Shown here in pieces: positions 1 through 8,019 of a stretch of 35,339 nt of DNA. The DNA lies in contig NZ_JAAGNI010000525.1 of NCBI RefSeq assembly GCF_010550605.1, positions 1 to 35,339 of the forward strand, given 5' to 3'. Source of the stretch: Streptomyces sp. SID9727 (GTDB lineage: Bacteria; Actinomycetota; Actinomycetes; Streptomycetales; Streptomycetaceae). The position numbers were made by a program, and so were the translations under genes. The notes beneath the pieces are model-generated. The model ran no database searches. It had not been told where the DNA came from and saw only the letters and a program-made list of their open reading frames with translations. Numbering within the stretch: the first letter of the stretch is position 1; each line of letters opens with the position of its first letter.

Positions 1-1180
1 CCCGGGCGGAACGGGCCCCCGCGACCCGTTCCGCACGCCGGCCGTGCCGGCCTGCCCGCATGCTGCGCTCGCCGCGCAGGCAGCGCCGCAGCGTCTCCGG
101 GTCGAGCCCCTGATTGCACGCCTCGTGCAGCAGTTGCGCAAAGGTGTAATGCGGATCGAGGCGCAGAGCGAGTCCCAGCGCGACGCGCGCGGCCGGTTCG
201 TCGCCGGTCGACCAGGAGACCCAGCCCGCCAGCGTGAGAGGGGCTGCGGCGTGTTCTTCGTACGGAGCGACGCAGCGGCGGGCCAGCGCCCGCCAGAGCC
301 GCAAGGCGGCAAGCGCCTTCGGGCCTTCCATCCACTCGGCCGCCCTGTCGCGGGTCTCCCTGTCCTGGAGACCGAGGATCATCGACGCCGCCTCCTCGTC
401 GCTGATCAGCCGGTCGTCGTTGATGTCCGCGAGGGACGGTGCCGTCGCGGACGCCTCCCCGAGGCGGTCGATCAGGCGGCCCGCGAGTTCCAGCGTGTCA
501 CCCACTAGCTCCTGGCGGCGTTCCCGGTCGAGCAGCAAGGGCACCATCGCGCTGCCCGCCGCGTCCAGGGCGCGCAACTGGGCGGCGCCCGATGTGCGGG
601 TGAGCGGCGTGAGCCTCGCCTCCATCTCGCGCAGCGATCCCCGTACCTGAATGCCGGCATAGGTGGCCGCCGCCGCCATGACCGAGGTGCCGGGCATGGC
701 CAGCGGGTTCCCTTCCGCCGGGCAACAGCGGGCGTCGGGGCAGACGTAGGACCAGAACCGGTTGCCCGAGATGCACAGCACTTCGAGAACCGGCACGTCC
801 AGCGCCCCGCACGCTGTACGCAACCGCTGGGCGAACGGCCGCAGGCGCTCCATGGTCTGGTTGCCCGTCTCGCCGTCCACCGGGTCCTGGCAGAGGAAGA
901 CGACGATGGCGTCGGGCCGGGCGTCACGCCGCTCGCTTCCCTTGATCAGGCATTCGGCAAGCTGCTCGGCGACCGTCGGCCACTCCAGCGGGGACTGCGG
1001 GATGCCGAGCCTGAGCCTGGCTCCGAACCGGCCTCGGCCACCGTGCAGGGCGACCATGACCACGCTGTCGCTCGGATGGAAGCCCATGAGATACGGGAGA
1101 GCGTCGGCCAGCTCGGCCGGGCCTCGCAGGGTGATCTGCTGTTCCTCGGAGGGACCGATTGATTCGGGGTGCTTGTTCAT
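1..1180 (-). CDS. DUF4192 domain-containing protein (partial, C-terminus beyond window)
   Basis: Open frame read from ATG at 1180 down to the left edge with no stop, so the C-terminal end is missing; about 393 codons are present. The N-terminus reads MNKHPESIGPSEEQQITLRG and continues into LRGPAELADALPYLMGFHPS, the typical opening of the actinobacterial DUF4192 family, whose function is unknown. A middle segment has a cysteine pair in CPDARCCPAEGNPLA (about residue 155), and the C-terminal half looks helical, with a tetratricopeptide-like stretch (ALGLALRLDPHYTFAQLLHE) near residue 350. No signal peptide or membrane segment is seen. It diverges from the RecQ-like gene starting at 1292, and the 111-bp spacer holds the DnaA-box palindrome. 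Family assignment rests on motif recognition; I infer no reaction. Confidence 0.8.
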   Translation of the reverse strand, partial: MNKHPESIGPSEEQQITLRGPAELADALPYLMGFHPSDSVVMVALHGGRGRFGARLRLGIPQSPLEWPTVAEQLAECLIKGSERRDARPDAIVVFLCQDPVDGETGNQTMERLRPFAQRLRTACGALDVPVLEVLCISGNRFWSYVCPDARCCPAEGNPLAMPGTSVMAAAATYAGIQVRGSLREMEARLTPLTRTSGAAQLRALDAAGSAMVPLLLDRERRQELVGDTLELAGRLIDRLGEASATAPSLADINDDRLISDEEAASMILGLQDRETRDRAAEWMEGPKALAALRLWRALARRCVAPYEEHAAAPLTLAGWVSWSTGDEPAARVALGLALRLDPHYTFAQLLHEACNQGLDPETLRRCLRGERSMRAGRHGRRAERVAGARSAR

Positions 1181-1220
1181 GGCCAGACCGTCTCGCGGAC
1201 CGAGGCCTTCCCGCTACCCC

Positions 1221-1241
1221 CTGTGGATAACTTATCCACAG
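1221..1241. promoter_or_regulatory. Perfect palindrome of two consensus DnaA boxes
   Basis: CTGTGGATAA, one C, then TTATCCACAG: a perfect inverted repeat with 10-bp arms. Each arm contains TTATCCACA, the E. coli-type high-affinity DnaA box (positions 1222-1230 on minus, 1232-1240 on plus). It lies in the divergent spacer, 41 bp before the DUF4192 start and 51 bp before the helicase start, so it could bind DnaA and regulate either gene or act as a titration site. The sequence is directly seen; binding is inferred. Confidence 0.75.
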
Positions 1242-1291
1242 AGAGCGATCGACTGTTCGCGGTTGTCGGTGCCATCGGGTTGCATGGGGGC

Positions 1292-3463
1292 ATGACCAAC
1301 GCAGACCGTGCAGAGCTCAGGACTTCGGCCGATTCCGTACTGGCCCGACTCGTCGGAGACGCCTCCGGCACCGCGCGGCTGCGCGAGGACCAGTGGCGGG
1401 CCATCGAGGCACTCGTCGCGGACAAGCGTCGGGCATTGGTCGTCCAGCGCACCGGCTGGGGAAAGTCCGCGGTGTACTTCGTCGCCACCTCTCTTCTGCG
1501 TGCGCTCGGCGCCGGGCCGACGGTGATCATCTCCCCGCTGCTGGCGCTGATGCGCAACCAGGTCGCGGCGGCGGCCCGGGCCGGCATCACCGCGCGCACG
1601 ATCAATTCGTCCAACACGGAGGAGTGGGACACCGTGCAGGCCGAGGTGGCCGCCGGTGAGGTCGACGTCCTGCTGGTCAGCCCCGAGCGTCTCAACAATC
1701 CCGACTTCCGCGACCAGGTGCTGCCCCGGCTCGCCGCGACCACCGGACTGCTCGTCGTGGACGAGGCGCACTGCATCTCCGACTGGGGCCACGACTTCCG
1801 GCCCGACTACCGCCGGTTGCGGACGATGCTCGCGGACCTGCCCGCCGGTGTGCCGGTGCTCGCCACCACCGCCACGGCGAACGCCCGGGTCACCGCTGAC
1901 GTGGCGGAGCAGTTGGGTACCGGTTCCGGTGCGGACGCGCTCGTGCTGAGGGGCTCGCTGGACCGGGAGAGTCTGAGCCTCAGCGTGCTGCGACTGCCCA
2001 ACACGGCCCACCGCCTGGCATGGCTCGGGGACCATCTCAAGGAGCTTCCGGGCTCGGGGATCATCTACACGCTGACGGTCGCGGCCGCCGAGGAGGTCAC
2101 CGCGTATCTCCGCCAGTGCGGACACACGGTCGCCTCCTACACCGGCCGCACCGAGAACGCGGAACGGCAGCAGGCGGAGGACGACCTGCTGGCCAACCGG
2201 CTCAAGGCGCTGGTGGCGACCTCCGCGCTCGGCATGGGTTTCGACAAGCCCGACCTCGGCTTCGTCGTACACCTCGGGTCCCCGTCCTCCCCCATCGCCT
2301 ACTACCAGCAGGTGGGCCGTGCCGGGCGCGGTGTCGAGCATGCCGAGGTGCTGCTCCTGCCGGGCAAGGAGGACGAAGCGATCTGGCAGTACTTCGCGTC
2401 GGTCGGTTTTCCGCCGGAGGGGCAGGTCCGGCGCACGATCGACGCTCTGAGTCAGGCCGGGCGGCCGCTCTCGCTGCCCGCCCTGGAGCCGCTGGTCGAT
2501 CTACGGCGCGCCCGGCTGGAAAGCATGCTCAAAGTGCTCGACGTCGACGGGGCGGTCAGGCGGGTGAAGGGCGGCTGGACCGCGACGGGAGAGCCCTGGG
2601 TCTACGACGCCGAACGCTACGCGTGGGTGGCCCGTCAACGCGCCGCGGAGCAGCAGGCCATGCGCGACTACGCCACGACGGACGGCTGCCGGATGGAGTT
2701 CCTGCGCCGTCAGCTCGACGACGAGGAGGCGACCGCGTGCGGGCGTTGCGACAACTGCGCCGGCGGCCGGTTCGACGTCGCGGTCTCCGACGCCGCTCTG
2801 GACACCGCGAAGGGTGAGCTTCGCAGGGCCGGTGTGGAGGTGGAGCCCCGCAAGATGTGGCCGACCGGGCTCGCGTCGGTGGGTGTCGATCTCAAGGGCA
2901 GAATCCCGCCGACGGAGCTCGCCGGCAGCGGCCGGGCGCTCGGCAGGCTCACCGACATCGGGTGGGGCAACAGGCTGCGCCCGATACTGGCGGCGCAGGC
3001 ACCCGACGGACCGGTGCCGGGCGACGTGGCCGATGCCGTGGTGACCGTGCTGGCCGACTGGGCCAAGGGCCCAGGAGGCTGGGCTCCTGGGGCCGCCGAC
3101 GCCGTCTCCCGCCCGGTCGGCGTGGTCACCATCGCCTCGGACCGCAGACCCCAGCTCATCGAATCACTCGGCAGGCACATCGCCGGAGTGGGCCGGATGC
3201 CCCTGCTCGGGAGTGTGAGCCTGGCGCCGGACGCCGATGCCGTCCGGATATCGCAGACCAACAGCGCACAGCGGGTCCGCGCCCTGCACGAGAGGCTGGT
3301 CGTCACGCCCGATCTCACGGATGCCTTGGCGGGCGTGGACGGCCCCATACTGCTCGTGGACGATCTTTCGGACACCGGCTGGACTCTCGCCGTGGCAGCC
3401 CGCCTGCTGCGTCGGGCCGGGGCGGAGGCGGTGTTTCCGCTGGTCCTCGCCGTTCAGGCGTGA
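1292..3463 (+). CDS. recQ: RecQ-family ATP-dependent DNA helicase with C-terminal phosphoribosyltransferase-like domain
   Basis: A 723-aa superfamily 2 3'-5' helicase. Walker A is TGWGKS (about residues 54-59). Motif II is DEAH in VVDEAHCISDWGHDFRPDYR (about 156), motif III is TTATAN (about 193) and motif VI is QVGRAGRG (about 341). A zinc-ribbon-like region has Cys about 466 and CGRCDNC about 483-489, as in RecQ. No HRDC domain follows. Instead the last 200 residues end in ILLVDDLSDTGWTL (about 686-699), which matches the PRPP-binding loop of type I phosphoribosyltransferases. The start is the ATG in MTNADRAELR, preceded by a G-run; an upstream in-frame start at 1169 would cross the DnaA-box palindrome and is unlikely. 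Role: DNA unwinding in recombination or replication repair, cytoplasmic. Whether the PRT-like tail has catalytic or only regulatory function is unknown. Confidence 0.9.
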   Translation: MTNADRAELRTSADSVLARLVGDASGTARLREDQWRAIEALVADKRRALVVQRTGWGKSAVYFVATSLLRALGAGPTVIISPLLALMRNQVAAAARAGITARTINSSNTEEWDTVQAEVAAGEVDVLLVSPERLNNPDFRDQVLPRLAATTGLLVVDEAHCISDWGHDFRPDYRRLRTMLADLPAGVPVLATTATANARVTADVAEQLGTGSGADALVLRGSLDRESLSLSVLRLPNTAHRLAWLGDHLKELPGSGIIYTLTVAAAEEVTAYLRQCGHTVASYTGRTENAERQQAEDDLLANRLKALVATSALGMGFDKPDLGFVVHLGSPSSPIAYYQQVGRAGRGVEHAEVLLLPGKEDEAIWQYFASVGFPPEGQVRRTIDALSQAGRPLSLPALEPLVDLRRARLESMLKVLDVDGAVRRVKGGWTATGEPWVYDAERYAWVARQRAAEQQAMRDYATTDGCRMEFLRRQLDDEEATACGRCDNCAGGRFDVAVSDAALDTAKGELRRAGVEVEPRKMWPTGLASVGVDLKGRIPPTELAGSGRALGRLTDIGWGNRLRPILAAQAPDGPVPGDVADAVVTVLADWAKGPGGWAPGAADAVSRPVGVVTIASDRRPQLIESLGRHIAGVGRMPLLGSVSLAPDADAVRISQTNSAQRVRALHERLVVTPDLTDALAGVDGPILLVDDLSDTGWTLAVAARLLRRAGAEAVFPLVLAVQA

Positions 3464-3680
3464 CGGGAGCGTCGAACGGGGCCGGACTGGGCAGGGATAT
3501 CCGTGTCATTCCGGCTGAATACCGTCAGCCTCACCAATTGCTCGTTGCCGCCTGCCGATACGCCAGGAAGAATTGGACTCGCTCCCCGCACGGTCCCTTC
3601 GCGGGCCCGAAAGGGCTGTGCCGCGGCGCGCCCTCACCCGACCCTGCCCGCATCGTGGGCGCGTATGCGAAGGGAGGACC

Positions 3681-4310
3681 GTGACCTTCGGATTCGCTCC
3701 GTCCGCAGCCACTTCGATGTCGACAGCCGCCGACTCCGCCAACCGCCTTGCCAGAATGCTCGAACCGGCAGAGTGGGCGGCGGCCGGAATACCCCTGCTG
3801 CGCAGCCCACGTGAGGTGGTCAGCGGCCTGCACTACAGGCACCGGCCGACCCCGGCCACCGCTGTGGTCGCCGTCCTGGACCACGAGGAGCGTCTGACGG
3901 CAAGCGCCTCTTTCGCCCGTCGCTCCGTGACGGCCGATGGCTGGGAGTTCCGGAACTCACTGCTGGCACATCTGCGCCGCGTCGTCCCGCATGATCTGCG
4001 CCGCCGCACCCCCGTCCGCACCGCGGTACTGCTCTACTGCCGCGAAGGGGACGAGCGTTGGACGGAGGAGGACGGAGCGTGGATGTGGGGGCTGCGGGAC
4101 GCCTGCACACTGCATGGGCTGCGGTGCGGCGCGTACATCACACTGACCCGGGGCGGCTGGCAGGTGCTGGGCGAGGGCCGGGGCGGTCGCCGTCCGAACT
4201 CCATGTCGCGGCCTTCTGCCCTCGCCGACACCGCTCTGCCCTCCGAACAGGCCCCGTCGCGCACCGGCGGCGGGGCAGCGCAGGCACTGCACCGTTCCGC
4301 CGCACGCTGA
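3681..4310 (+). CDS. Conserved hypothetical protein
   Basis: A 209-aa protein read from GTG at 3681. The start is chosen because AGGGAGG lies at 3671-3677, four bases upstream, while the longer frame from 3573 has no ribosome site. I do not recognise the family. The middle (about residues 30-150) is an ordered-looking alpha/beta region with EPAEWAAAGIPLLRSPREVV and TAVVAVLDHEERLTASASFA, then an Arg-rich helix (LRRVVPHDLRRRTPVRTAVL) and a WTEEDGAWMWGLRDACTLHG segment with a cysteine. The last 45 residues are low-complexity and Pro/Ser/Arg-rich. No signal peptide or membrane segment is evident. It follows the helicase gene in the same direction after 217 bp, so it may have its own promoter. A strong hairpin lies just downstream. 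Confidence 0.7.
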   Translation: MTFGFAPSAATSMSTAADSANRLARMLEPAEWAAAGIPLLRSPREVVSGLHYRHRPTPATAVVAVLDHEERLTASASFARRSVTADGWEFRNSLLAHLRRVVPHDLRRRTPVRTAVLLYCREGDERWTEEDGAWMWGLRDACTLHGLRCGAYITLTRGGWQVLGEGRGGRRPNSMSRPSALADTALPSEQAPSRTGGGAAQALHRSAAR

Positions 4311-4317
4311 CTGGGCA

Positions 4318-4365
4318 GGCTTCAACGGTCCGGCCGCCCTCACGGACAGCCGGACCGCCGAAGCC
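4318..4365. terminator. Bidirectional hairpin between convergent genes
   Basis: GGCTTC (4318-4323) and CGGTCCGGC (4326-4334) pair with GCCGGACCG (4349-4357) and GAAGCC (4360-4365). This gives a 15-bp stem with one symmetric 2-nt internal loop and a 14-nt loop. It sits between the converging genes ending at 4310 and 4416. No U-tract follows, as is usual for Streptomyces terminators. Confidence 0.7.
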
Positions 4366-4415
4366 GCCGGGTCACGCCGCGACGGAACGGGCCGCGGACC
4401 CGCCGACGACGAAGC

Positions 4416-5030
4416 TCAGACGCCGGCGCCGAGCGCGGCGTTGACCCGCTGCGGGTCACCGCAGACGATCAGCAGCACACCGGCGGACTCGCGAGCCTTG
4501 ACCAGCGCCCGCGCGGTCGCGTCGTCGGCCGGGCCGTTGATCGCGACGACCACGACGGGCCGGGGCTTGACCCGGTCCGCAGTGGCCGCGGCGAAGAAGA
4601 CGTCGTCGCCCGCTTCGAGCTGGGCCCAGTAGGCGGCCTCACCGAAGGACAGCTCGTGGGTGGCCCACGGGTGCTGCCCGCCCGTGGTCAACACCAGGAT
4701 GTCACCGGGCGCGCGACCTGAGTCGAGCAGCAGATCCACCGCCTCGTCGGCGGCGTCGAGCGCCCCGTCGGCCGATGCGGGGATGACCTGGAGCTGCGGT
4801 GCGGAACGATTCTCCGGCGGCGCCGTCTGGGGCCGACCGGATGTGGGGCGTTGGCGCTGCGCCGGGGGCGCAGGCCGGGGGCCGGGCACCGGGCGACCGG
4901 GGCGCGGCGTGGCCGCTGAACGCGGACCGGGTACTGGACGAGGGGTCGACGCGGCGCGGCCGGTGGCCGGGGTGGCGCGGGGACCCTGGGCGCTCTCGTG
5001 AATCTGAGGCTCCTCGGGGATGAGAGGCAT
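4416..5030 (-). CDS. Conserved hypothetical protein with proline-rich N-terminus, next to rnhB
   Basis: A 204-aa protein starting at the ATG of MPLIPEEPQIHES; a GTG at 5066 in the same frame would add 12 residues and cannot be excluded, as neither start has a clear Shine-Dalgarno. The first 85 residues are Pro/Arg/Ala-rich and probably disordered. The C-terminal 120 residues form one domain, with DEAVDLLLDSGRAPGDILVL, TTGGQHPWATHELSFGEAAYW and RPVVVVAINGPADDATARAL. That stretch resembles a segment I recall near the C-terminus of some Streptomyces UvrD-like helicases, but no P-loop is present here, so it is not an ATPase on its own. It lies 60 bp after the rnhB stop on the same strand and is probably co-transcribed. 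Function unknown. Confidence 0.7.
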   Translation of the reverse strand: MPLIPEEPQIHESAQGPRATPATGRAASTPRPVPGPRSAATPRPGRPVPGPRPAPPAQRQRPTSGRPQTAPPENRSAPQLQVIPASADGALDAADEAVDLLLDSGRAPGDILVLTTGGQHPWATHELSFGEAAYWAQLEAGDDVFFAAATADRVKPRPVVVVAINGPADDATARALVKARESAGVLLIVCGDPQRVNAALGAGV

Positions 5031-5090
5031 GGGTGGTTGTCTATCAAACGCCGATACCGCGGGCACCGGCGGGTGGGCACATATGCGCGA

Positions 5091-5801
5091 TCAGAAGTCG
5101 AAGCCGAGCTGGCCCCCGCTTTCCAGTGCGGCCGCCTCGGCGGAGAAACGGACCTTCTTGAGGTGCTGCCACCGGGGCAGCGCGTCGAGGTAGGACCACG
5201 AGAGGCGGTGGTGGGCGGTGGGCCCACGCTCCTCGAGTGCGGCCCTGTGTACGGGCGACGGGTAGCCGGCGTTGGCCTCGAACGCGAAGTCCGCGTACTC
5301 CGCGTTCCGCCCGCCGAGTTCGGCCATCATGGCGTCCCGACGAACCTTCGCGATCACCGATGCCGCGGCCACCGCGACGCAGGACTGGTCCCCCTTGATG
5401 ACGGTGCGGACCCGCCAGGGGCTGCCCAGGTAGTCGTGCTTGCCGTCCAGGATCACCGCGTCGGGGCGGACCGGCAGCGCCTCCAGGGCGCGGACGGCCG
5501 CGAGCCGGAGGGCGGCGGTCATGCCCAGATCGTCGATCTCCTGGGGGGAGGCGTCACCGATGCCGTACGCGGTGACCCAACTCTCCAGCACCGGCGCGAG
5601 TTCCGCACGGCGCTTGGGGCTGATCAGCTTGGAGTCGGTGAGTCCGGCGGGGGGCCTGCGGAGACCGGTGACCGCGGCGCACACCGTGACAGGCCCCGCC
5701 CACGCTCCGCGTCCGACCTCGTCGACACCGGCGACGATCTTGGCACCGGTGGTGGCGCGCAGTGAGCGCTCGACGGTGTGCGTGGGTGGTTCGTACGGCA
5801 T
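5091..5801 (-). CDS. rnhB: Ribonuclease HII
   Basis: A 236-aa type 2 RNase H, which cleaves the RNA strand of RNA-DNA hybrids and starts removal of ribonucleotides misincorporated in DNA. The signature GVDEVGRGAWAGPV is near the N-terminus and supplies the first two acidic catalytic residues (Asp27, Glu28). Further acidic residues are in DAVILDGKHD and the downstream AASVIAKVRRDAMMAELG region, and TDSKLISPKRR is also typical. The start is the ATG of MPYEPPTHTVERS, since the frame upstream to 5993 is anomalous and lacks family sequence. There is no Shine-Dalgarno, but TACGCT lies 10 nt upstream (see the separate feature). The gene is followed by the proline-rich protein in the same direction. 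The neighbourhood is rich in DNA maintenance genes. Confidence 0.95.
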   Translation of the reverse strand: MPYEPPTHTVERSLRATTGAKIVAGVDEVGRGAWAGPVTVCAAVTGLRRPPAGLTDSKLISPKRRAELAPVLESWVTAYGIGDASPQEIDDLGMTAALRLAAVRALEALPVRPDAVILDGKHDYLGSPWRVRTVIKGDQSCVAVAAASVIAKVRRDAMMAELGGRNAEYADFAFEANAGYPSPVHRAALEERGPTAHHRLSWSYLDALPRWQHLKKVRFSAEAAALESGGQLGFDF

Positions 5802-5811
5802 GGCGTTTGTC

Positions 5812-5817
5812 AGCGTA
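5812..5817 (-). promoter_or_regulatory. Candidate -10 element of rnhB
   Basis: TACGCT on the minus strand fits the actinobacterial -10 consensus TANNNT and ends 10 nt before the rnhB ATG. Combined with the lack of a ribosome-binding site it suggests a leaderless or very short-leader transcript. No clear -35 element was found. Confidence 0.35.
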
Positions 5818-5929
5818 CGCCGAAGGGGACGGCAGGAACACCCCGGGGGCGCCCCTCGCAGGCTCGTCCCGGCGGTCGCGCGCCGGACGGCGCGCGACAC
5901 ACGGCTCCGGGCACGGCCCTCAGTGGGGG

Positions 5930-6205
5930 CCTGAGCGGGAAAAACGGTACGGCGGCCTGATCGATGAGCGCCTCGATCTCCGTGTCGCCCCACTCACTGC
6001 CGCACACCTTGGTGCGGTACATCATCGCGGGAATGACGGGGGCGGTCGGTTCCCATATGGCCCCCGGGCGGACCTGACCTCGCTCGACGCCTCGGCCCAC
6101 CACTCTGACGAGGTCGGTGGAGGGCCGGAGCACGCCGCCGAGGATCACCGACTGGACAAGAGCGACCTCGGAGGCCCCGAGCGGACGACAACTCGAGTGG
6201 TTCGC
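5930..6205 (-). pseudogene. Remnant of a TetR-family regulator (C-terminal ligand/dimer domain only)
   Basis: Reading the minus strand from 6205 gives about 92 codons, including CRPLGASEVALVQSVILGG, VRVVGRGVERGQVRPGA and AMMYRTKVCGSEWGDTEIEA, ending near VPFFPLRP. This pattern (RGVERGxVRP followed by a MMYRxKVCG-type helix and a short C-terminal helix) is that of TetR C-terminal domains. A stop codon lies at 6206-6208, and no helix-turn-helix domain precedes it: the upstream DNA is the 3' end of the membrane-protein gene. At the other end the frame runs on into Arg/Pro-rich shadow sequence with no natural stop, so it is truncated or frameshifted at both ends. Not expected to make a functional repressor. 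Confidence 0.6.
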
Positions 6206-6216
6206 TCACGGGTTGA

Positions 6217-8019
6217 TCAATACGGGTCGTACGGGTCGTAGACGTCGTCCGTCCCGCCGCCGCGCTCGTCGCCGTTGTCGCCCGTGCTCAGTCCCCGGCA
6301 GTCGAGTGCGCGGAAGCCGGGGTCCCAGTCGCCGAGGATGTCCCGGGCCCGCGATTCGCCCCAACTCGTCGCGTACCAGGGCTCGTCGGAGTCGCGGAGC
6401 GCGCGTTGGATGTCCTGCAACGCGCAGGAGCGCAGGGGCTCGGGCAACGTGTCGAGCGCGGGAACGGCGTCGGCCGACAGGCCCTTGAGGTAGGCGATGT
6501 CGATCGAGTGATCGTTGCGGTACCGCTGGACGTTCTGCTCGGCGATGAGCCCGTCGGGCGAGACGAGACCGAAGACCAGTACGCCGACCGCCGCGCTCGC
6601 CGCGACCGCCCGCGGCAGCAGACGAGGGCCGAACACGCCGGCCGCCATGATCAGTACGAGGACGACGCCGAGCCAGAGCTCCACGGCGGCCACCGAGATC
6701 CTCAGCCTGGTCAGGCCGTACGCGTCGACGTAGAGGTCCATGCGCCGCAGGGCCGAGGCGACCACGACGAGCGTGAGGAAGCAGAGGGTGCCGAGCACAC
6801 AGCGGACGAGGCCGCGGTCGCGGGTGCCGCCGCGCGGGGCCCAGCGAAGGGCGAGCGCGATGACGCCGAGCGTGAGCACGGTGGCCCAGAGCAGTTGCCA
6901 GAAGCCCTGGCGGGCGTATGCGGAGTAGCTCAGGTCCGTCTCGGCCATCACCTTGTCGTATCCGCCGAGCAGCACCGTGAGCTGGATGGCGAGGAACGCC
7001 GCGAAGAGGAGGTTCAGGACGATCAGCGGGAGGGCCCATTCCAGCCGCCCGCGCGCCTTGCCCGGCCGTACCGTCAACCCGTCCCAGCGGACCGGGGCGG
7101 CGGCGGTGTAGGCGGCGGCGAGGGCGCCCACCAAGCCGAGGAGTCCCAGCAAGATCCGCCAAGGGCCGTCACCGACCGACACATCCGGGGTCAGGCTGCC
7201 CAGCAGGTCCGCGAACGCGGCGTCGGCACTCGCGAAGAGCGCGCCGAACACGATGAGCAGGACGACGGCCACGGCCGCGGACCGGAACACCACGCCCAAC
7301 CGGCCCCGGGACCCGGACATGCGCTCGCGCAGACCGCGGGCGCCCCAGCCCAGTGATTCGAACACGGAGGTGAGCACACCGAGGGAACCCAGGAACACGC
7401 CGAGCCAGCTCCGGCTGCCGTGAAGCGCCAGCGAGCCGAGTGCCAGGGCTGACACCATCGCGAGGAAGGTGGGCCAGTCGGCGTCCCGGAGCGCGGGAAC
7501 GGCCAGTAGCGCCAGGCCACCGATCCCCCACACGATGGTCCAGGGACGAAGCGTGCGACCCGCCGCCCTGGCGGAGAGGTAGGCGCCGGCCGAGGCGGGA
7601 AGTGCCACGAGGAGCAGGTTCAGCCCGATGCCGTCGCCCAGCAGAACCATGCTGAGCAGGGCCGTCGCGGCGGTGGCCCAGAGGGTGCCGGCGCGGACGG
7701 GCCCAGGCTTCGCGGCCCGGAGCCGCGTCGTCACCGAGGGCGGCGGCTTGCCCCAGGGGTTCGGTTGTCCCTGGCCGGGGCGCTGTGCCGCGTAGGCCGG
7801 AACCTTGGGCGGATCGGGTATGGGCGGCGTACCGCCTCCCACCCCACCTCCGCCTACGGCTCGGGCAGCGGCCGGCGCGGGTATCCGCTCCCCCTGCGCC
7901 CGCTCGGCCCGACCGGTGCCGGCCTGCTCGGACGTGGCCTGGTCCGGTGTGGGCCGGGGTGAGGCGGCCTGGTCCGGCGCAGGGTCGGGCCGGGGTGAAT
8001 CTGGCGGTGTTTCTGACAC
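6217..8019 (-). CDS. Large multi-pass membrane protein, DUF4153/DUF4173 type
   Basis: A 600-aa protein. The first 100 residues are Pro/Ala/Gly-rich, charged and cytoplasmic-looking. Then come about a dozen hydrophobic segments, for example ATAATALLSMVLLGDGIGLN, VAVVLLIVFGALFASADAAF and VAAVELWLGVVLVLIMAAGV. The last 110 residues are a soluble tail with DIQRALRDSDEPWYATSWGE, ending in repeated YDPYDPY. The motif SYSAYARQGFWQLLWATVLT is characteristic of the DUF4173/DUF4153 membrane family, whose function is unknown. The start is GTG 8019 (VSETPPDSPRP), because GGGGAGGGG lies just upstream; the GTG at 8034 overlaps that site. No partner genes are evident; the next gene downstream is the decayed TetR fragment. 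Confidence 0.8.
   Translation of the reverse strand: MSETPPDSPRPDPAPDQAASPRPTPDQATSEQAGTGRAERAQGERIPAPAAARAVGGGGVGGGTPPIPDPPKVPAYAAQRPGQGQPNPWGKPPPSVTTRLRAAKPGPVRAGTLWATAATALLSMVLLGDGIGLNLLLVALPASAGAYLSARAAGRTLRPWTIVWGIGGLALLAVPALRDADWPTFLAMVSALALGSLALHGSRSWLGVFLGSLGVLTSVFESLGWGARGLRERMSGSRGRLGVVFRSAAVAVVLLIVFGALFASADAAFADLLGSLTPDVSVGDGPWRILLGLLGLVGALAAAYTAAAPVRWDGLTVRPGKARGRLEWALPLIVLNLLFAAFLAIQLTVLLGGYDKVMAETDLSYSAYARQGFWQLLWATVLTLGVIALALRWAPRGGTRDRGLVRCVLGTLCFLTLVVVASALRRMDLYVDAYGLTRLRISVAAVELWLGVVLVLIMAAGVFGPRLLPRAVAASAAVGVLVFGLVSPDGLIAEQNVQRYRNDHSIDIAYLKGLSADAVPALDTLPEPLRSCALQDIQRALRDSDEPWYATSWGESRARDILGDWDPGFRALDCRGLSTGDNGDERGGGTDDVYDPYDPY

Noticed and set aside
1181..1291. A replication origin at the DnaA-box palindrome
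   Set aside because: Only two boxes are present, without the cluster of many boxes, and neither dnaA nor dnaN is near.
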